From Pseudomonadota bacterium (GTDB taxonomy: Bacteria > Desulfobacterota > Binatia > Binatales > Binataceae), in contig JAJPHZ010000039.1 in NCBI GenBank assembly GCA_021325025.1, positions 124,001 through 188,000 on the forward strand: a stretch of DNA of 64,000 bases, written 5' to 3'. Numbering within the stretch: position 1 is the first letter of the stretch; every line of letters begins with the position of its first letter. A program made the translations under genes and the position numbers. A model generated the notes under the pieces. The model searched no databases. It worked only from the letters and a program-made list of their open reading frames with translations, and was not told the DNA's origin. This document shows positions 50,939-60,490 of the stretch, piece by piece.

Positions 50939-51877
50939 ATGCCGCTGGAACCACAGACCAAGGCCCTGATTGACGCGATGCAATCGGCGGGGATGGTGCT
51001 GGAATTCGAAAAGATGACGGCGCCCCAGGCCCGCCAGGCCATGGAGCAGATGGCCGCCGTGACGCGCGGTCCCGGCGAGCCGGTCGCCAGGGTCGAGGAC
51101 CGTACCGTGCCCGGCCCCGACGCGCCGGTCCCGGTGCGCATCTACACGCCCGAGGGCAGCGGGCCGTTTCCGGTGATGGTTTTTTATCACGGCGGCGGAT
51201 GGGTCATCGGCAGTATCGACAGCCACGACGCGTTATGCCGCAAGCTGACCAACGCGATCGGATGCGTCACGGTGTCGGTGGAATACCGTCTGGCCCCCGA
51301 AGCCAAGTTCCCCGCCGCAGCCGAAGACTGCTACGCCGCTACTGTGTGGACCGCGGAGAATGCCGCCGCCCTGGGCGCCGATCCCAAGCGGCTGGCGGTA
51401 TGCGGCGACAGCGCAGGCGGCAACCTCGCCGCCGCCGTGCCGCTGATGGCCAAGGATCGGGGCAAACCCGCCATCGCCTACCAGGTACTGCTGTACCCTT
51501 GCACCGATGGCAGCCTGGAGACCGGCTCGATGCGCGAGCTGGCCCAGGGCTACTTTCTGACGCGCGCTGCGATGGTGTGGTTCTGGAACCATTACGTGCG
51601 CGATGACAACGATCGCAAGCATCCGTACGCGGCGCCAATCCACGCGCCCGATTTGAAGGGACTTCCGCCGGCGCTGGTCATCACCGCTGAATACGATCCA
51701 CTGCGCGATGAGGGCGAGGCGTACGCCGCCAGACTGCGCCAGGCCGGCGTGCCGGTTACCTGCACGCGCTATGACGGCACGATCCACGGCTTCGTCAGCA
51801 TGGCGGACAACCTCGACAAGGGCAAAGAAGCGATCAAAGAGGTCGTAGCCGCGCTGAAGACGGCTTTTGGGAAATAG
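50939..51877 (+). CDS. HSL-family alpha/beta hydrolase, GDSAG type
   Basis: 312-residue esterase of the hormone-sensitive-lipase family. The oxyanion motif HGGGW starts at 84, the nucleophile elbow GDSAG at 156-160 puts Ser158 as nucleophile, the acid is in EYDPLRDEG, and His is in DGTIHGFVSM. Cytoplasmic, no signal peptide. It is followed after 9 bp by a close paralogue, so the two arose by tandem duplication. Typical substrates are short-chain esters. It is likely co-transcribed with the alcohol dehydrogenase upstream. Confidence 0.92.
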   Translation: MPLEPQTKALIDAMQSAGMVLEFEKMTAPQARQAMEQMAAVTRGPGEPVARVEDRTVPGPDAPVPVRIYTPEGSGPFPVMVFYHGGGWVIGSIDSHDALCRKLTNAIGCVTVSVEYRLAPEAKFPAAAEDCYAATVWTAENAAALGADPKRLAVCGDSAGGNLAAAVPLMAKDRGKPAIAYQVLLYPCTDGSLETGSMRELAQGYFLTRAAMVWFWNHYVRDDNDRKHPYAAPIHAPDLKGLPPALVITAEYDPLRDEGEAYAARLRQAGVPVTCTRYDGTIHGFVSMADNLDKGKEAIKEVVAALKTAFGK

Positions 51878-51886
51878 GCCTCCGCG

Positions 51887-52819
51887 ATGGCGCTGGAGCC
51901 GCAGACCAGGGCCCTGCTCGACGCGATGCTTGCCGCGGGCGCGTCGCTGGACTTTGGCCAGATGCCGCCACAGGAGGCACGGCGCAGGATGGAAGCCAAT
52001 CCCATCGCGCGCGGCACTGCCGAACCGATCGCCAAAGTCGAGGACAGGCGCATTCCCGGACCGGCCGGCGAGTTGGGCGTGCGCATCTATACGCCCGAGG
52101 CATCGGCGCCGCGGCCCGCGATTGTGTACTTCCACGGCGGCGGCTGGGTGTTGGGCAATCTCGACGGCTCCGACGCGCAATGCCGCGCGCTGGCCAACGC
52201 CGCCCGATGCGTCGTGGTGTCGGTGGATTACCGCCTGGCGCCCGAAGCCAAATTTCCCGCGCCCGTCGAGGATTGCTACGCGGCGACGCGATGGGTGGCG
52301 CAAAACGCGCCAGACCTCGGGTGCGATCCCCGGCGAATCGCGGTAGCCGGCACCAGCGCCGGCGCCAATCTGGCCGCGGTGGTGCCGTTGATGGCGCGCG
52401 ATCGCGGCGGGATACCGCAACTCGCCTTTCAGGTGCTCGTCTATCCGATCACCGACGGCAGCATGAACACACGCTCGTACCGCGAAAACGGGCAGGGATA
52501 CTTTCTCACCGCCGCGTCGATGGCATGGTTCTGGAAGCATTACATCCACGACGATAACGATCGCTTCCATCCCTATGCGGCGCCGATTAACGCACCGGAC
52601 CTGCGCGGGCTGCCCCCGGCGCTGGTCATCACGGCCGAGTATGATCCGTTGCGCGACGAAGGCGAGGCGTACGCCGAGCGCCTGCGCGCCGCCGGCGTGC
52701 CGGTGACCTGCACACGCTACGACGGCACCATCCACAGTTTCGTAAGCATGCCGAACCTCGAGGTCGGCAAGCGCGCATTCAATCAGATCGTCGCGGCACT
52801 GAAGGAAACGTTAGGTTGA
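51887..52819 (+). CDS. HSL-family alpha/beta hydrolase, GTSAG type
   Basis: 310-residue paralogue of the preceding gene. HGGGW starts at 83, and the nucleophile elbow is GTSAG at 155-159 (Ser157), the motif of the second HSL subfamily. The acid region EYDPLRDEGEAYAERLRAAGVPVTCTRYDGTIH is almost identical to its neighbour, but the residue after the catalytic His is Ser instead of Gly. Cytoplasmic. The frame after its stop stays open into an RlpA-like remnant. Confidence 0.92.
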   Translation: MALEPQTRALLDAMLAAGASLDFGQMPPQEARRRMEANPIARGTAEPIAKVEDRRIPGPAGELGVRIYTPEASAPRPAIVYFHGGGWVLGNLDGSDAQCRALANAARCVVVSVDYRLAPEAKFPAPVEDCYAATRWVAQNAPDLGCDPRRIAVAGTSAGANLAAVVPLMARDRGGIPQLAFQVLVYPITDGSMNTRSYRENGQGYFLTAASMAWFWKHYIHDDNDRFHPYAAPINAPDLRGLPPALVITAEYDPLRDEGEAYAERLRAAGVPVTCTRYDGTIHSFVSMPNLEVGKRAFNQIVAALKETLG

Positions 52820-53086
52820 CGGTTCGGCCTTCTTCATCCCTTCCGCACTATTGAGCCGCATCGTCCTGCGCCAGTCCAAGTTACAAACCCCGCCAACAAG
52901 GCGAAGGTGAAGGTCTGGGTAAACGATGCGGGGCCCTTCAGAACTGATAATAGCGGCCGCCCGGTACGGCCTCTACAGGAGGACCCAGGACGCATTATTG
53001 AGCTAAATCCCGACGCTTTTAAAGCGATAAATGGTGACAGCTTAGGTGCCGGCAAGATCTGGGTCGAGGTTGAGGTGCCCGACTAG
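52820..53086 (+). pseudogene. RlpA-like double-psi beta-barrel fragment without start
   Basis: In the frame directly after the esterase stop, the sequence reads VTNPANKAKVKVWVNDAG then PFRTDNSGR, and later RIIELNPDAFKAING ... IWVEVEVPD before TAG 53084. The VTN-x-V-NDAGPF and IEL-P-A pattern matches the C-terminal half of RlpA-type (rare lipoprotein A) domains, which bind or cleave peptidoglycan. No ATG, GTG or TTG precedes the conserved part and the N-terminal half is missing, so this is a 5'-truncated remnant. Confidence 0.6.
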
Positions 53087-53105
53087 GCGCATCACGGTGT
53101 GGCCA

Positions 53106-53591
53106 ATGGAAATTAGCCATTTGCTCTATCACAGATTGAGTTTTTTGTTGACCATCGTAACTTTCCTGACGGCGTCCGGGCGTTGTCTGTTACACGCTTG
53201 CGAGTTGAGAGAAGTTGTTGTGAGCGCGCCGGACTTCGTGTTGGGAGTTAACGAACGAGTCGTGGCCTTCAGGTGTACAGTGCACGGTGGACGGATTGTC
53301 AGATTATCCGAGATCCTGCGTCTTTGGGAGGTGAGGATTGAGAACGGGAGTGCCGACACCGCTACGCTTGAGGCGTCAATTCTCGTCGGCGCGGCAGCGT
53401 TGCCGCCAGGTCTCACCGAGGGAAATGCCAGCTACTTTAAGAGATTCCTCATAATCGAAAAGACCTGGCCGCCCCTTACCGCGTTTTCTGTAGTTCTACA
53501 TGTCACCGTGTCGGTGAACGAGGATATGACTAGATTTCGTCAGGTAAGTTTCGATAAGCAATTGATCTTCTCTCCGACGAGGACCGGTTGA
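53106..53591 (+). CDS. Secreted hypothetical protein in a decayed accessory patch
   Basis: 161-residue protein of unknown family. Residues 8-25 are hydrophobic (YHRLSFLLTIVTFLTASG) followed by RC, a probable signal peptide. The mature part is beta-rich (LREVVVSAPDFVLGVNERVVAFRCTVHGGRIVRLSEILRLWEVRIENG) with a Leu-rich end. Base composition is more AT-rich than the flanking genes, suggesting acquisition. It sits between an RlpA-like remnant and RHS debris, so it could be a leftover effector, immunity or cargo gene; that is speculation. ATG 53106 is preferred over an upstream start at 53046. Confidence 0.5.
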   Translation: MEISHLLYHRLSFLLTIVTFLTASGRCLLHACELREVVVSAPDFVLGVNERVVAFRCTVHGGRIVRLSEILRLWEVRIENGSADTATLEASILVGAAALPPGLTEGNASYFKRFLIIEKTWPPLTAFSVVLHVTVSVNEDMTRFRQVSFDKQLIFSPTRTG

Positions 53592-53597
53592 TAAACA

Positions 53598-54180
53598 CAC
53601 TATGGCTATGACGCCGACGGGCGGCGCACCAGCATGGGCGGCAGCCTGGCCAGGAGCAACATCGCCGCCCCGATTTCGTCTATCACCTACAACCCGGCTA
53701 ACTCGCCTCTTCTCATCGCGCGGCTGCCGGGTAACCAACGACAACGACGGCGACATCACCGGTTATCGGCGGCAGTCCCTGCTCCAACCAGTTTTCCCAC
53801 GGCGAGCGGGGTCATCTCCAGCAGTGGGCGTCGGCCAATCCCTACACGATCAACTACTATTGCGACGCCTTCGGGTCGTTGCCGGCGTGGGCGTATGGGT
53901 TGAGGCCGCCGGCCAGGCCCGCCGCGTCGCGGGAGATGAAATGGGCGATTTGCGAATCGTAGCAGCGGACGCCGTTGAATCCGCTAATCCCGCCGCTACT
54001 CACGGGGCGATTGGGACTAAAGGCGGCGCAAGCATCGTAGTTGCGTCTTGGCCTGGTGGGGATATGTTCGACTTTAACTATATGGAATCGAGTGGCGGTT
54101 ACGTATCATTTCAGGCTGGCGGCGTCGCTTACATGAGGTTTGGGATTTTCAGCAGTGGGACAGGTGCCCATGCTTGTTGA
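53598..54180 (+). pseudogene. Frameshifted RHS-repeat protein remnant
   Basis: Pieces of a YD-repeat (RHS) protein occur in all three forward frames. HYGYDADGRRTSMGG then SSITYNPAN are in the first frame (from 53598), TNDNDGDITGY follows in another (about 53733), and SANPYTINYYCDAFG in the third (about 53840). No single frame is continuous, so the gene is broken by several indels. RHS proteins are large secreted polymorphic toxins or adhesins, and this is probably the decayed 3' region of one. Confidence 0.6.
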
Positions 54181-54234
54181 CACGCGAGCGTCCCTGCCCG
54201 TGCTGGCGCTGAAAGGTTCTGCAGGCGGATATCC

Positions 54235-55776
54235 TTATTCCGCCGCGTGAAGACGCGCTGTAGCGCCGGTGGGTGGAGCGGTGCTGGCGCCGTCGGTGGT
54301 CCAGTGCCATTCGTGGTCGAGGTTGCCGATTACCTGGGCCTTGCCCGAAGCGTCGAGCAGGACCGCATCGTGGGAGCGGATTTTTGCCGGCGCGGAGGCG
54401 GCACCCACCAGTTCCACGTGGGCCAGCTCCGAGGTCTCCACGAAGTTGCATCGCATGCGGCTGTAGTACACCAACGTGGGCATCGGCGGGCCGGCGAAGA
54501 ACAGTTCCCCGCCGGGATTGGCGGCTTCGGCCGCGCGCGCCTTCATCCCCAGCACGTAGCTGGGCATGCTCAGTCTGCGCTGGCGCTGCGCGGCGTGATT
54601 GATGGTGCGCCAGCGCCTGGGCGCGTGCAGTCCGATCAGCACCAAAGCGGCGAGCGCCGCGACACCCGATATGGTTCGGACGCGTCCGCCGCGCAGCGCA
54701 CAGGCCGGGACGGCTGCAGCGAGCAGTGCGGTGGGTATCAGTGCGGGCAGGATGTACCACGGCAGTCGCGTCTGAACCGCGCAGGCCGCGGCCAGAGTCA
54801 CGATCAGCCACCAAAGCCACAACCAGATTGAAGAGTCGATTTGCCGTAACGCGGCGAGCAAGCCCTTGCGCACGGAGGCCAGGGCAAGGGCAGCGGCGGG
54901 CAGCAGCAGCGGCCACAGATGCTTTATCTCCGAACCGAACGTGACCAGCGCGAAATCGGCCCCCAACTGGTCGTCTTCCAGACGCGTTGTGACGCGGCGC
55001 AGAGTCTCGTAACCGAGGTAGTTGGTCAGAAAGGCGGGGTAATTGAACAGCGCTTCATAAAGGCACCATGGACCGGCGACGAGCGCCGCGCCGCCGACCA
55101 TCCAAATCAGACCGCCCATTCCGATCGAAGAAAAGCCGGGGATAAAAACCAACGCGCCCGCCGCCACGATCATCGGCAGCACGCCGGCCAGTCCTTTGCT
55201 CAGGATCGCCAGCCCGCACGCTGCCCCCGATACGCCCAGCCACAAGCGCCGGCCTGGCGCGCGGGTCAGCGCGTACATCGCAAGCGTGCTAAAGAAGAGC
55301 AGCGGCGCATCGGTGGCGCATTCGCGTCCGCCGCGTGCGATAAAGAAGTAAAAGCCCAGCGGCAACAGCCCTGCCAGCAGACCGCCGAATCTGCCGATCA
55401 CCGGCGCTGCGATCAGATACATCAGCACCAGCGTGCCGATTCCGGCGATCACCGACGGCAGCCGCGCCGAGACCTCGCTTTCGCCCAGGATCCGGAACGA
55501 CGCCGTGACCATCCAGAACAGCAGCGGCGGCTTTTTGACGTAGGGAGCGCCGTTCCAGGTCAGATCGAAAATCCGATGGCTGTGAAGTGCCTCGTGGGCC
55601 ACTTCGGCGTAGGTCGCTTCGTCCCAGTCGACCAAGGGCGGATGGCTGATGTTGACGGTCAGTGCCAGGGCGCCCGCCAGGGTCACCAACAAAATCTCGA
55701 ACGGCAGGCGAAGGCGCCGGGGAACCAGGGAGGGAGCTTCCCTGATGGAACTGGCGGAAGACAGGGCTTGCTGCAT
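54235..55776 (-). CDS. Glycosyltransferase family 39 (ArnT-like) membrane protein
   Basis: 513-residue integral membrane glycosyltransferase of the PMT_2/ArnT type, using a polyprenyl-phosphate sugar donor on the periplasmic face. The first loop has the catalytic-Asp motif DWDEATYAEVAHEAL, followed by a YVKKPPLLFWMV segment and at least ten hydrophobic helices (for example LPSVIAGIGTLVLMYLIAAPVIG). A soluble domain of about 130 residues ends the protein. It probably modifies a lipid, glycan or protein in the envelope. ATG 55776 is used; an in-frame TTG at 55800 is possible. It is divergent from the DUF2939 gene. Confidence 0.85.
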   Translation of the reverse strand: MQQALSSASSIREAPSLVPRRLRLPFEILLVTLAGALALTVNISHPPLVDWDEATYAEVAHEALHSHRIFDLTWNGAPYVKKPPLLFWMVTASFRILGESEVSARLPSVIAGIGTLVLMYLIAAPVIGRFGGLLAGLLPLGFYFFIARGGRECATDAPLLFFSTLAMYALTRAPGRRLWLGVSGAACGLAILSKGLAGVLPMIVAAGALVFIPGFSSIGMGGLIWMVGGAALVAGPWCLYEALFNYPAFLTNYLGYETLRRVTTRLEDDQLGADFALVTFGSEIKHLWPLLLPAAALALASVRKGLLAALRQIDSSIWLWLWWLIVTLAAACAVQTRLPWYILPALIPTALLAAAVPACALRGGRVRTISGVAALAALVLIGLHAPRRWRTINHAAQRQRRLSMPSYVLGMKARAAEAANPGGELFFAGPPMPTLVYYSRMRCNFVETSELAHVELVGAASAPAKIRSHDAVLLDASGKAQVIGNLDHEWHWTTDGASTAPPTGATARLHAAE

Positions 55777-55964
55777 CTGAACCTGACGGGCGGCTTGCAA
55801 AGGGCCGCTGCGCGCGCACAGTGTGGCCAGCTTAGCGGCACAATCGCATCGAGGCTATCGCGGGGATAGTTCGGTTTCGCCACAAATCATGTTAAGGGTA
55901 AGGTACGGGCGGTTTGGAGATGCCTGGCCCGGTAAAAATTCGAGCCTGAGAACCAGCGGACACG

Positions 55965-56516
55965 ATGGGACGTTTTTTGTTGCGCCATTGGACGGCGGCG
56001 GCGCTGGTGGCGGTGGTGGCCGGATGGGCGATCTTCTATCTGCCCACCACGCCGACTTTCGCGGTGCTGCAACTGAAGCTGGCGATCGACGCGCGCGACG
56101 GCGAGCGCGCCGCCCGCTTCGTGGATTTTCAAAGCCTGGTCCGCAGCGCCGGCATGCAGATGGTTGACAACCGGGCCGGGTCGGCGGACCCGCTGACGCA
56201 ATTCTTCAGCCGGGGCGCGGTCCAACTGCTATCCGCCCCTGCCGCCCGGATGGTCGAATCATGGGCCAAGCAAAAGGTCGACGATGGAGCCAAGGAGGTG
56301 CAGATGCCGGCCGCAGCGGTAGCCGGCGCGGTATTGCTGATGCATAACAACGGCTCTACAGCCTACACCCACTTTCGCGACCACAAGGGACAGGATTGGG
56401 ACATCCGGATGGCGCGCAACTCCGACGGCCAGTGGCAGGTGGTCGAAGTTAAGAACATCCAGCAATTGCTGGAGCGGCTCGAGAAGCGGGAGCGCGAACG
56501 GTTGGGCGTCAACTAA
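55965..56516 (+). CDS. DUF2939 family protein
   Basis: 183-residue protein with an N-terminal anchor or signal (residues 8-26, WTAAALVAVVAGWAIFYL) followed by TPTFAVLQLKLAIDARDGERAARFVDFQSLVRS, the conserved start of DUF2939 (PF11159). The rest is helical, with a final basic coiled-coil-like LLERLEKRERERLG. Probably periplasmic and membrane-tethered, function unknown. It precedes the AsmA-like gene by 230 bp, and both are envelope proteins. Confidence 0.75.
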   Translation: MGRFLLRHWTAAALVAVVAGWAIFYLPTTPTFAVLQLKLAIDARDGERAARFVDFQSLVRSAGMQMVDNRAGSADPLTQFFSRGAVQLLSAPAARMVESWAKQKVDDGAKEVQMPAAAVAGAVLLMHNNGSTAYTHFRDHKGQDWDIRMARNSDGQWQVVEVKNIQQLLERLEKRERERLGVN

Positions 56517-56746
56517 GCCGGGGCGAAACGCATGGCCGTCGGCTGGCGTCTACTTTACAGGCAGCAACAAACAGCCGGAGGGCGCTGACCATTTCGCGCT
56601 ACTGCGCCGTGCAATCAAAACGCATGATCGTAGAGGCAGCAACTGCCGGACTGCAGCGGTGCGGCTGGATATGACGGGATCATCATGTTCGGGGCGCGGC
56701 GTTATCGCTACCGCACAATAGCAAGACCAGAGGGCGGCAGGCACCG

Positions 56747-59700
56747 TTGTTAGCTCGTATCCGCAAGCTGCTGTTAGTTCTGACCGGCGCGGCGCTGATG
56801 GCCGGCGTCGTGCTTTGCGTGCTGGCGTACGCCGCAATCAGGCGGCTTGGTCCCGATGAAATCAACCGGCGCATCACGGCTGCGGTCAAGGCCGAGACCG
56901 GGCTTGACCTGATTAGTGCGCGCCTGAGCACTCGGGTCTCCTATCATGTCGTCATCACCTTGGATTCCGCCCGCCTGATGGACGGCAATCAGACCGTCGC
57001 CAGTTTCGGCCGCATCCGGTTGACCTGCGGCTATCGCACCCTGCTGTTTCACGGTGGGCTGCCGTTTTTGGCGGTGTCGCTGGATAAGCCGCAGGTCGTC
57101 CTGCCCGTGCATTCCGTGACTCCCGGCCCGATGCCGGTGCTGGATGCCGTTGCGGTGCAGAACCTGCGGCGGATCCTCGTGCGTCTGTCGAATGTTACCC
57201 GCCAGCTTGTGATGTCGACGGCGACCGTCGAGGATCATGACCGACAGGTCCTGTTCGAGCAGGCCGCGGTGCGTGCCACCCACAGCCGCGCGGCCGGGGC
57301 CTGGCGCGTGCGCCTGGAGGGGCTGTTCAAGGGAGTTGCGCTGCCGAGCTTCAAAATTGGGGCAAGCCTGACGATGGCGCCCGAAATCGACGGAGCCGAC
57401 GTGCCGTTTGCGCGCGGCGCGCTGTGGTTTTGGGATAGCCAGCTTGAACAGATGGCAACCACCGGCGTGGATCTGCGCGGCGACGTGCAGGGCAACCTGA
57501 CATTTTTGGTGCGTGCCGACGGGACGGTCAGGGGACAGGCGTTGACGCGGGCCAGCAATTTCCAACTGGGCGCGCCCTTCATTGCCGACCCCATCCGCCT
57601 GTCCGAGTTGACGGTCAGCGCCCGCCTGATCCATTCCGTCAGCGGTCTGCAGGTAACTCAGTTCGCGATCGCAACAGCGGGTCAACAGTTGCTGGCCGGC
57701 TCCGCCCAACTCGCGCCGTTGCCGCCCGACAATTTGCGCATCCGCGCCTTGCTGTCGCCGCTGATTATTGACGCCGAGGAGCTAAAGTCGCTGACGCGCC
57801 GGATTCGTGGTCTGCCCGGATGGGTCACCGCAGGCGCCGCGATACTGACGGCGGGACGCCTGAGCGTGGAGCAAGTGAATCTCGACACCACGCTTGACGA
57901 ATTGCTGGCGCCGCCGGGAAGAATCCTGCTTCATCAAGCGATGCTCAAGGCCAGCCTGGACGGAATCGCGCTGACGCCGCCGGGCCAGTTACCGCCGGTC
58001 GCGGAACTGGACGGCAAGCTTGAATACGGCGGCGGGCTCGTACGCCTGACCCAGGGCCGTGCGAGTCTGGGCGCTTCCACGCTCAATCAAATCAGCCTGA
58101 CCGGTGACCTTGGCCGCGCCGGCGCGGGTATGCCCTATCAGGTCAAGGTGTCCGGCGACCTTGACGTGGGCCAGCTTTATGATGCGTTGCGCCGTTGGAT
58201 GCCCGGTGTCGTCGCTGAACCGCTCAAACGCATCCAAAGCGTGCGCGGCATGACAGCGGCTGAAATCGAACTGCACGGGATTTTGACCAGGTCAGGCATC
58301 GCGGACGCACCCGAGTACCGGGCGGTGTTGCAGCCGCGTGGGGTGACGGTCGTCGCGGCGTCGACGCCTTCCGAATTCAAGCTATATGGCGGCAGGGTCG
58401 ATCTGTCGCCCAACGCCATCCTGATCGACAAGCTGGACCTGGCGCCCAACCGGGGCAGCTTGCGAGTCAGCGGCAGGATTGAGAAGACCGGGCCGGGTGT
58501 GTACGAGCTGAGCGATCTGGACCTCCAGATGCGCCAGATCGACGCCGAGGAATGGCTGCCGCAGATGATCGCGATGGATACGATGGACGTGCATGCGCCG
58601 GCCAGCGGCACGCTCTCCGTCAGCCGCCTGCGCGAAGGCACGCATCGCTACCAGGTGCAGGGCAACCTGGCGCTGGGTCCGGGCCAGATCAAGTTCGCGT
58701 TTTTGCGCGCGCCGGTAGTTCTGACCCAGCCCGCGTCAGTGACGTTGTCAGGCCAGGGCGGCCGGCTTGCAATCCAGTCGGCGACCTTGGAAGGTTCGCC
58801 GCTGGTGATGACGCTGTCGGTGGCCGACGTCAGCAAACCCGTGATAAGGATCGACGCGTCGGCGCAAAAGCTCGACCTCGAAGCGATCACGGCGGTGCGT
58901 CTGCCGTGGACGCCCAAAACCCCCGTCAAGATCGACAATACCTCGTTCGAGGGCCATATCGAGGCGGCCCAGGCCAACCTCGAGCGCCTGCAGATGCGTG
59001 GGCTTAAGGCCAGCTTCCGGCGCGACGCCGAAAACTGGCGCGTATTCGACATCAGCGCCGATGCGCTGGGCGGTCATCTGACGATGGAACTGACCGGACG
59101 CCGGCGTGACGACTGGGTGCACATCATTACCCGCGCCGATGACCTCGACGTCGCCGCGTTGCAGGCCTTGGGCAGCGATCCAACGGTGGTGACCGGCCGC
59201 CTGTCCTCGGACGCCGACGTGTGGGCGGACACCGACGACGACTTCTTCAACACCCTGACCGGTAGTCTGGCGTTGACGGTCAAAGACGGGGTGCTGCTCA
59301 AGTTCAAACTGCTGTCGCGGATGCTGTCGCTGGTCGATGTCAGCGAATGGATCAACGCCAACGTTCCAGACCCGCGCGTCAAGGGCGTGCCCTTCAAAAC
59401 CATCAGCGCGCATTTTACCGGCGAGCAGGGCAGCTTTGAGACCAACGATTTCCTGCTCGACGGACCGGTAATGAAAATCACCGCCGCGGGCAAGGTTGAC
59501 GTCGCGCGCAGCGGGATGAACATGATGATCGGGATGCGCCCGTTCCAGCTTTTGGACACGGTATTCAACAAGATCCCGCTCATCGGCTCGCGCATCGCGG
59601 CCAGCCAGTCCGGGATTGTGGCGGCCTACTTTCATGTCCACGGGCCGGTGGGTGATCCGACCGTGGTCCCGGCACCCATCACCTCGATCAGCCATCTGCT

Positions 59701-59755
59701 GATCAAAACTCTGGCGATCCCGATCAACCTGGTGGTCCCCGAGACGGTCAAATAG
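56747..59755 (+). CDS. AsmA-family / YhdP-like large envelope protein
   Basis: 1002-residue protein with one N-terminal transmembrane helix (about 8-31) and a very long beta-rich periplasmic region. The repeated strand pattern and the end (LTGSLALTVKDGVLLKFKLLSRMLSLVDVSEW, then ISAHFTGEQGSFETNDFLLDGPVMKITAAGKVDVARSGMNMMIGMRPFQLLDTVFNKIPLIG) match the C-terminal part of AsmA-like proteins such as YhdP. Known members form hydrophobic-grooved bridges moving phospholipid to the outer membrane, which points to a diderm cell. The start codon is TTG 56747, since no in-frame ATG is available before the membrane helix. The next gene starts 4 bp after its stop. Confidence 0.85.
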   Translation: MLARIRKLLLVLTGAALMAGVVLCVLAYAAIRRLGPDEINRRITAAVKAETGLDLISARLSTRVSYHVVITLDSARLMDGNQTVASFGRIRLTCGYRTLLFHGGLPFLAVSLDKPQVVLPVHSVTPGPMPVLDAVAVQNLRRILVRLSNVTRQLVMSTATVEDHDRQVLFEQAAVRATHSRAAGAWRVRLEGLFKGVALPSFKIGASLTMAPEIDGADVPFARGALWFWDSQLEQMATTGVDLRGDVQGNLTFLVRADGTVRGQALTRASNFQLGAPFIADPIRLSELTVSARLIHSVSGLQVTQFAIATAGQQLLAGSAQLAPLPPDNLRIRALLSPLIIDAEELKSLTRRIRGLPGWVTAGAAILTAGRLSVEQVNLDTTLDELLAPPGRILLHQAMLKASLDGIALTPPGQLPPVAELDGKLEYGGGLVRLTQGRASLGASTLNQISLTGDLGRAGAGMPYQVKVSGDLDVGQLYDALRRWMPGVVAEPLKRIQSVRGMTAAEIELHGILTRSGIADAPEYRAVLQPRGVTVVAASTPSEFKLYGGRVDLSPNAILIDKLDLAPNRGSLRVSGRIEKTGPGVYELSDLDLQMRQIDAEEWLPQMIAMDTMDVHAPASGTLSVSRLREGTHRYQVQGNLALGPGQIKFAFLRAPVVLTQPASVTLSGQGGRLAIQSATLEGSPLVMTLSVADVSKPVIRIDASAQKLDLEAITAVRLPWTPKTPVKIDNTSFEGHIEAAQANLERLQMRGLKASFRRDAENWRVFDISADALGGHLTMELTGRRRDDWVHIITRADDLDVAALQALGSDPTVVTGRLSSDADVWADTDDDFFNTLTGSLALTVKDGVLLKFKLLSRMLSLVDVSEWINANVPDPRVKGVPFKTISAHFTGEQGSFETNDFLLDGPVMKITAAGKVDVARSGMNMMIGMRPFQLLDTVFNKIPLIGSRIAASQSGIVAAYFHVHGPVGDPTVVPAPITSISHLLIKTLAIPINLVVPETVK

Positions 59756-59759
59756 CGCT

Positions 59760-60488
59760 ATGGCCGCGTTGCCTTCGGATGGCGGACGCCCGCTACCCGC
59801 CCTGATCGTGTTTGCCCGCGAGCCGGTTGCGGGCCGCGTCAAAAGCCGGCTGATTGCGCGGCTGGGCGCACAAGCCGCGGCGCGCCTGGCCGACGCCTTC
59901 ATTATCGACGCGCTGGCCAAGGCGGGGTCCTTTCGCGGCTGCAAGCTGGTTATCGCAGGCAGCGCGCCCGGCTCCGTCCGCAACAGCCCCTACTTCAACC
60001 GCATCGCGCGCCGCTTCGGCACCGAGTTGATCGATCAAGGCGGCGGCGATCTGGGCCGGCGGATGGCTCGCGTGCTGGCGGCTTATGCCGAAGGGACGGG
60101 GGCGGTGCTGTTCGGCACCGACACGCCGTCGCTGCCGCGTGCCTTCATCCGGCAAAGTATCGACGCCCTGCGCGAGGCGCCGGTGGTAGTCGCGCCGGCG
60201 CTCGACGGCGGCTATTACCTGGTCGCAGTGCGCGGTCGGGTCCCGGACATCTTTGACGGCATTGAGTGGGGCGGTTCCAGGGTGATGGGGCAGACGCTAC
60301 GCCGTCTGCACGGACTCAAGGTTCGATATCGGTTGGGGCGATGGTGGTACGATATCGATCGCCCTGCCGACCTGGACTTTCTGGCTGCCGATCTGGCCCG
60401 CGGCCTGTGCGGTGGTTCGGGCGTATCAGCCTGTCCGGCGACCGTGCGTTTGATGCGTGAGCTGGGACTGCTTAGACTGAGGCCCTGA
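59760..60488 (+). CDS. TIGR04282-type glycosyltransferase (DUF2064)
   Basis: 242-residue protein with a nucleotide-sugar-transferase fold. The start LIVFAREPVAGRVKSRLIARLGAQAAARLADAFIIDAL is the family signature, LFGTDTPSLPRAFI has the metal-binding D-x-P-S region, and VVAPALDGGYYLVAV is the third motif. The family is linked to arsenosugar biosynthesis glycosyltransferases, though most members sit outside arsenic clusters and have unknown acceptors. It begins 4 bp after the AsmA-like gene, with the glutaredoxin-like gene 2 bp after its stop, so all are one transcript. Confidence 0.85.
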   Translation: MAALPSDGGRPLPALIVFAREPVAGRVKSRLIARLGAQAAARLADAFIIDALAKAGSFRGCKLVIAGSAPGSVRNSPYFNRIARRFGTELIDQGGGDLGRRMARVLAAYAEGTGAVLFGTDTPSLPRAFIRQSIDALREAPVVVAPALDGGYYLVAVRGRVPDIFDGIEWGGSRVMGQTLRRLHGLKVRYRLGRWWYDIDRPADLDFLAADLARGLCGGSGVSACPATVRLMRELGLLRLRP

Positions 60489-60490
60489 CG

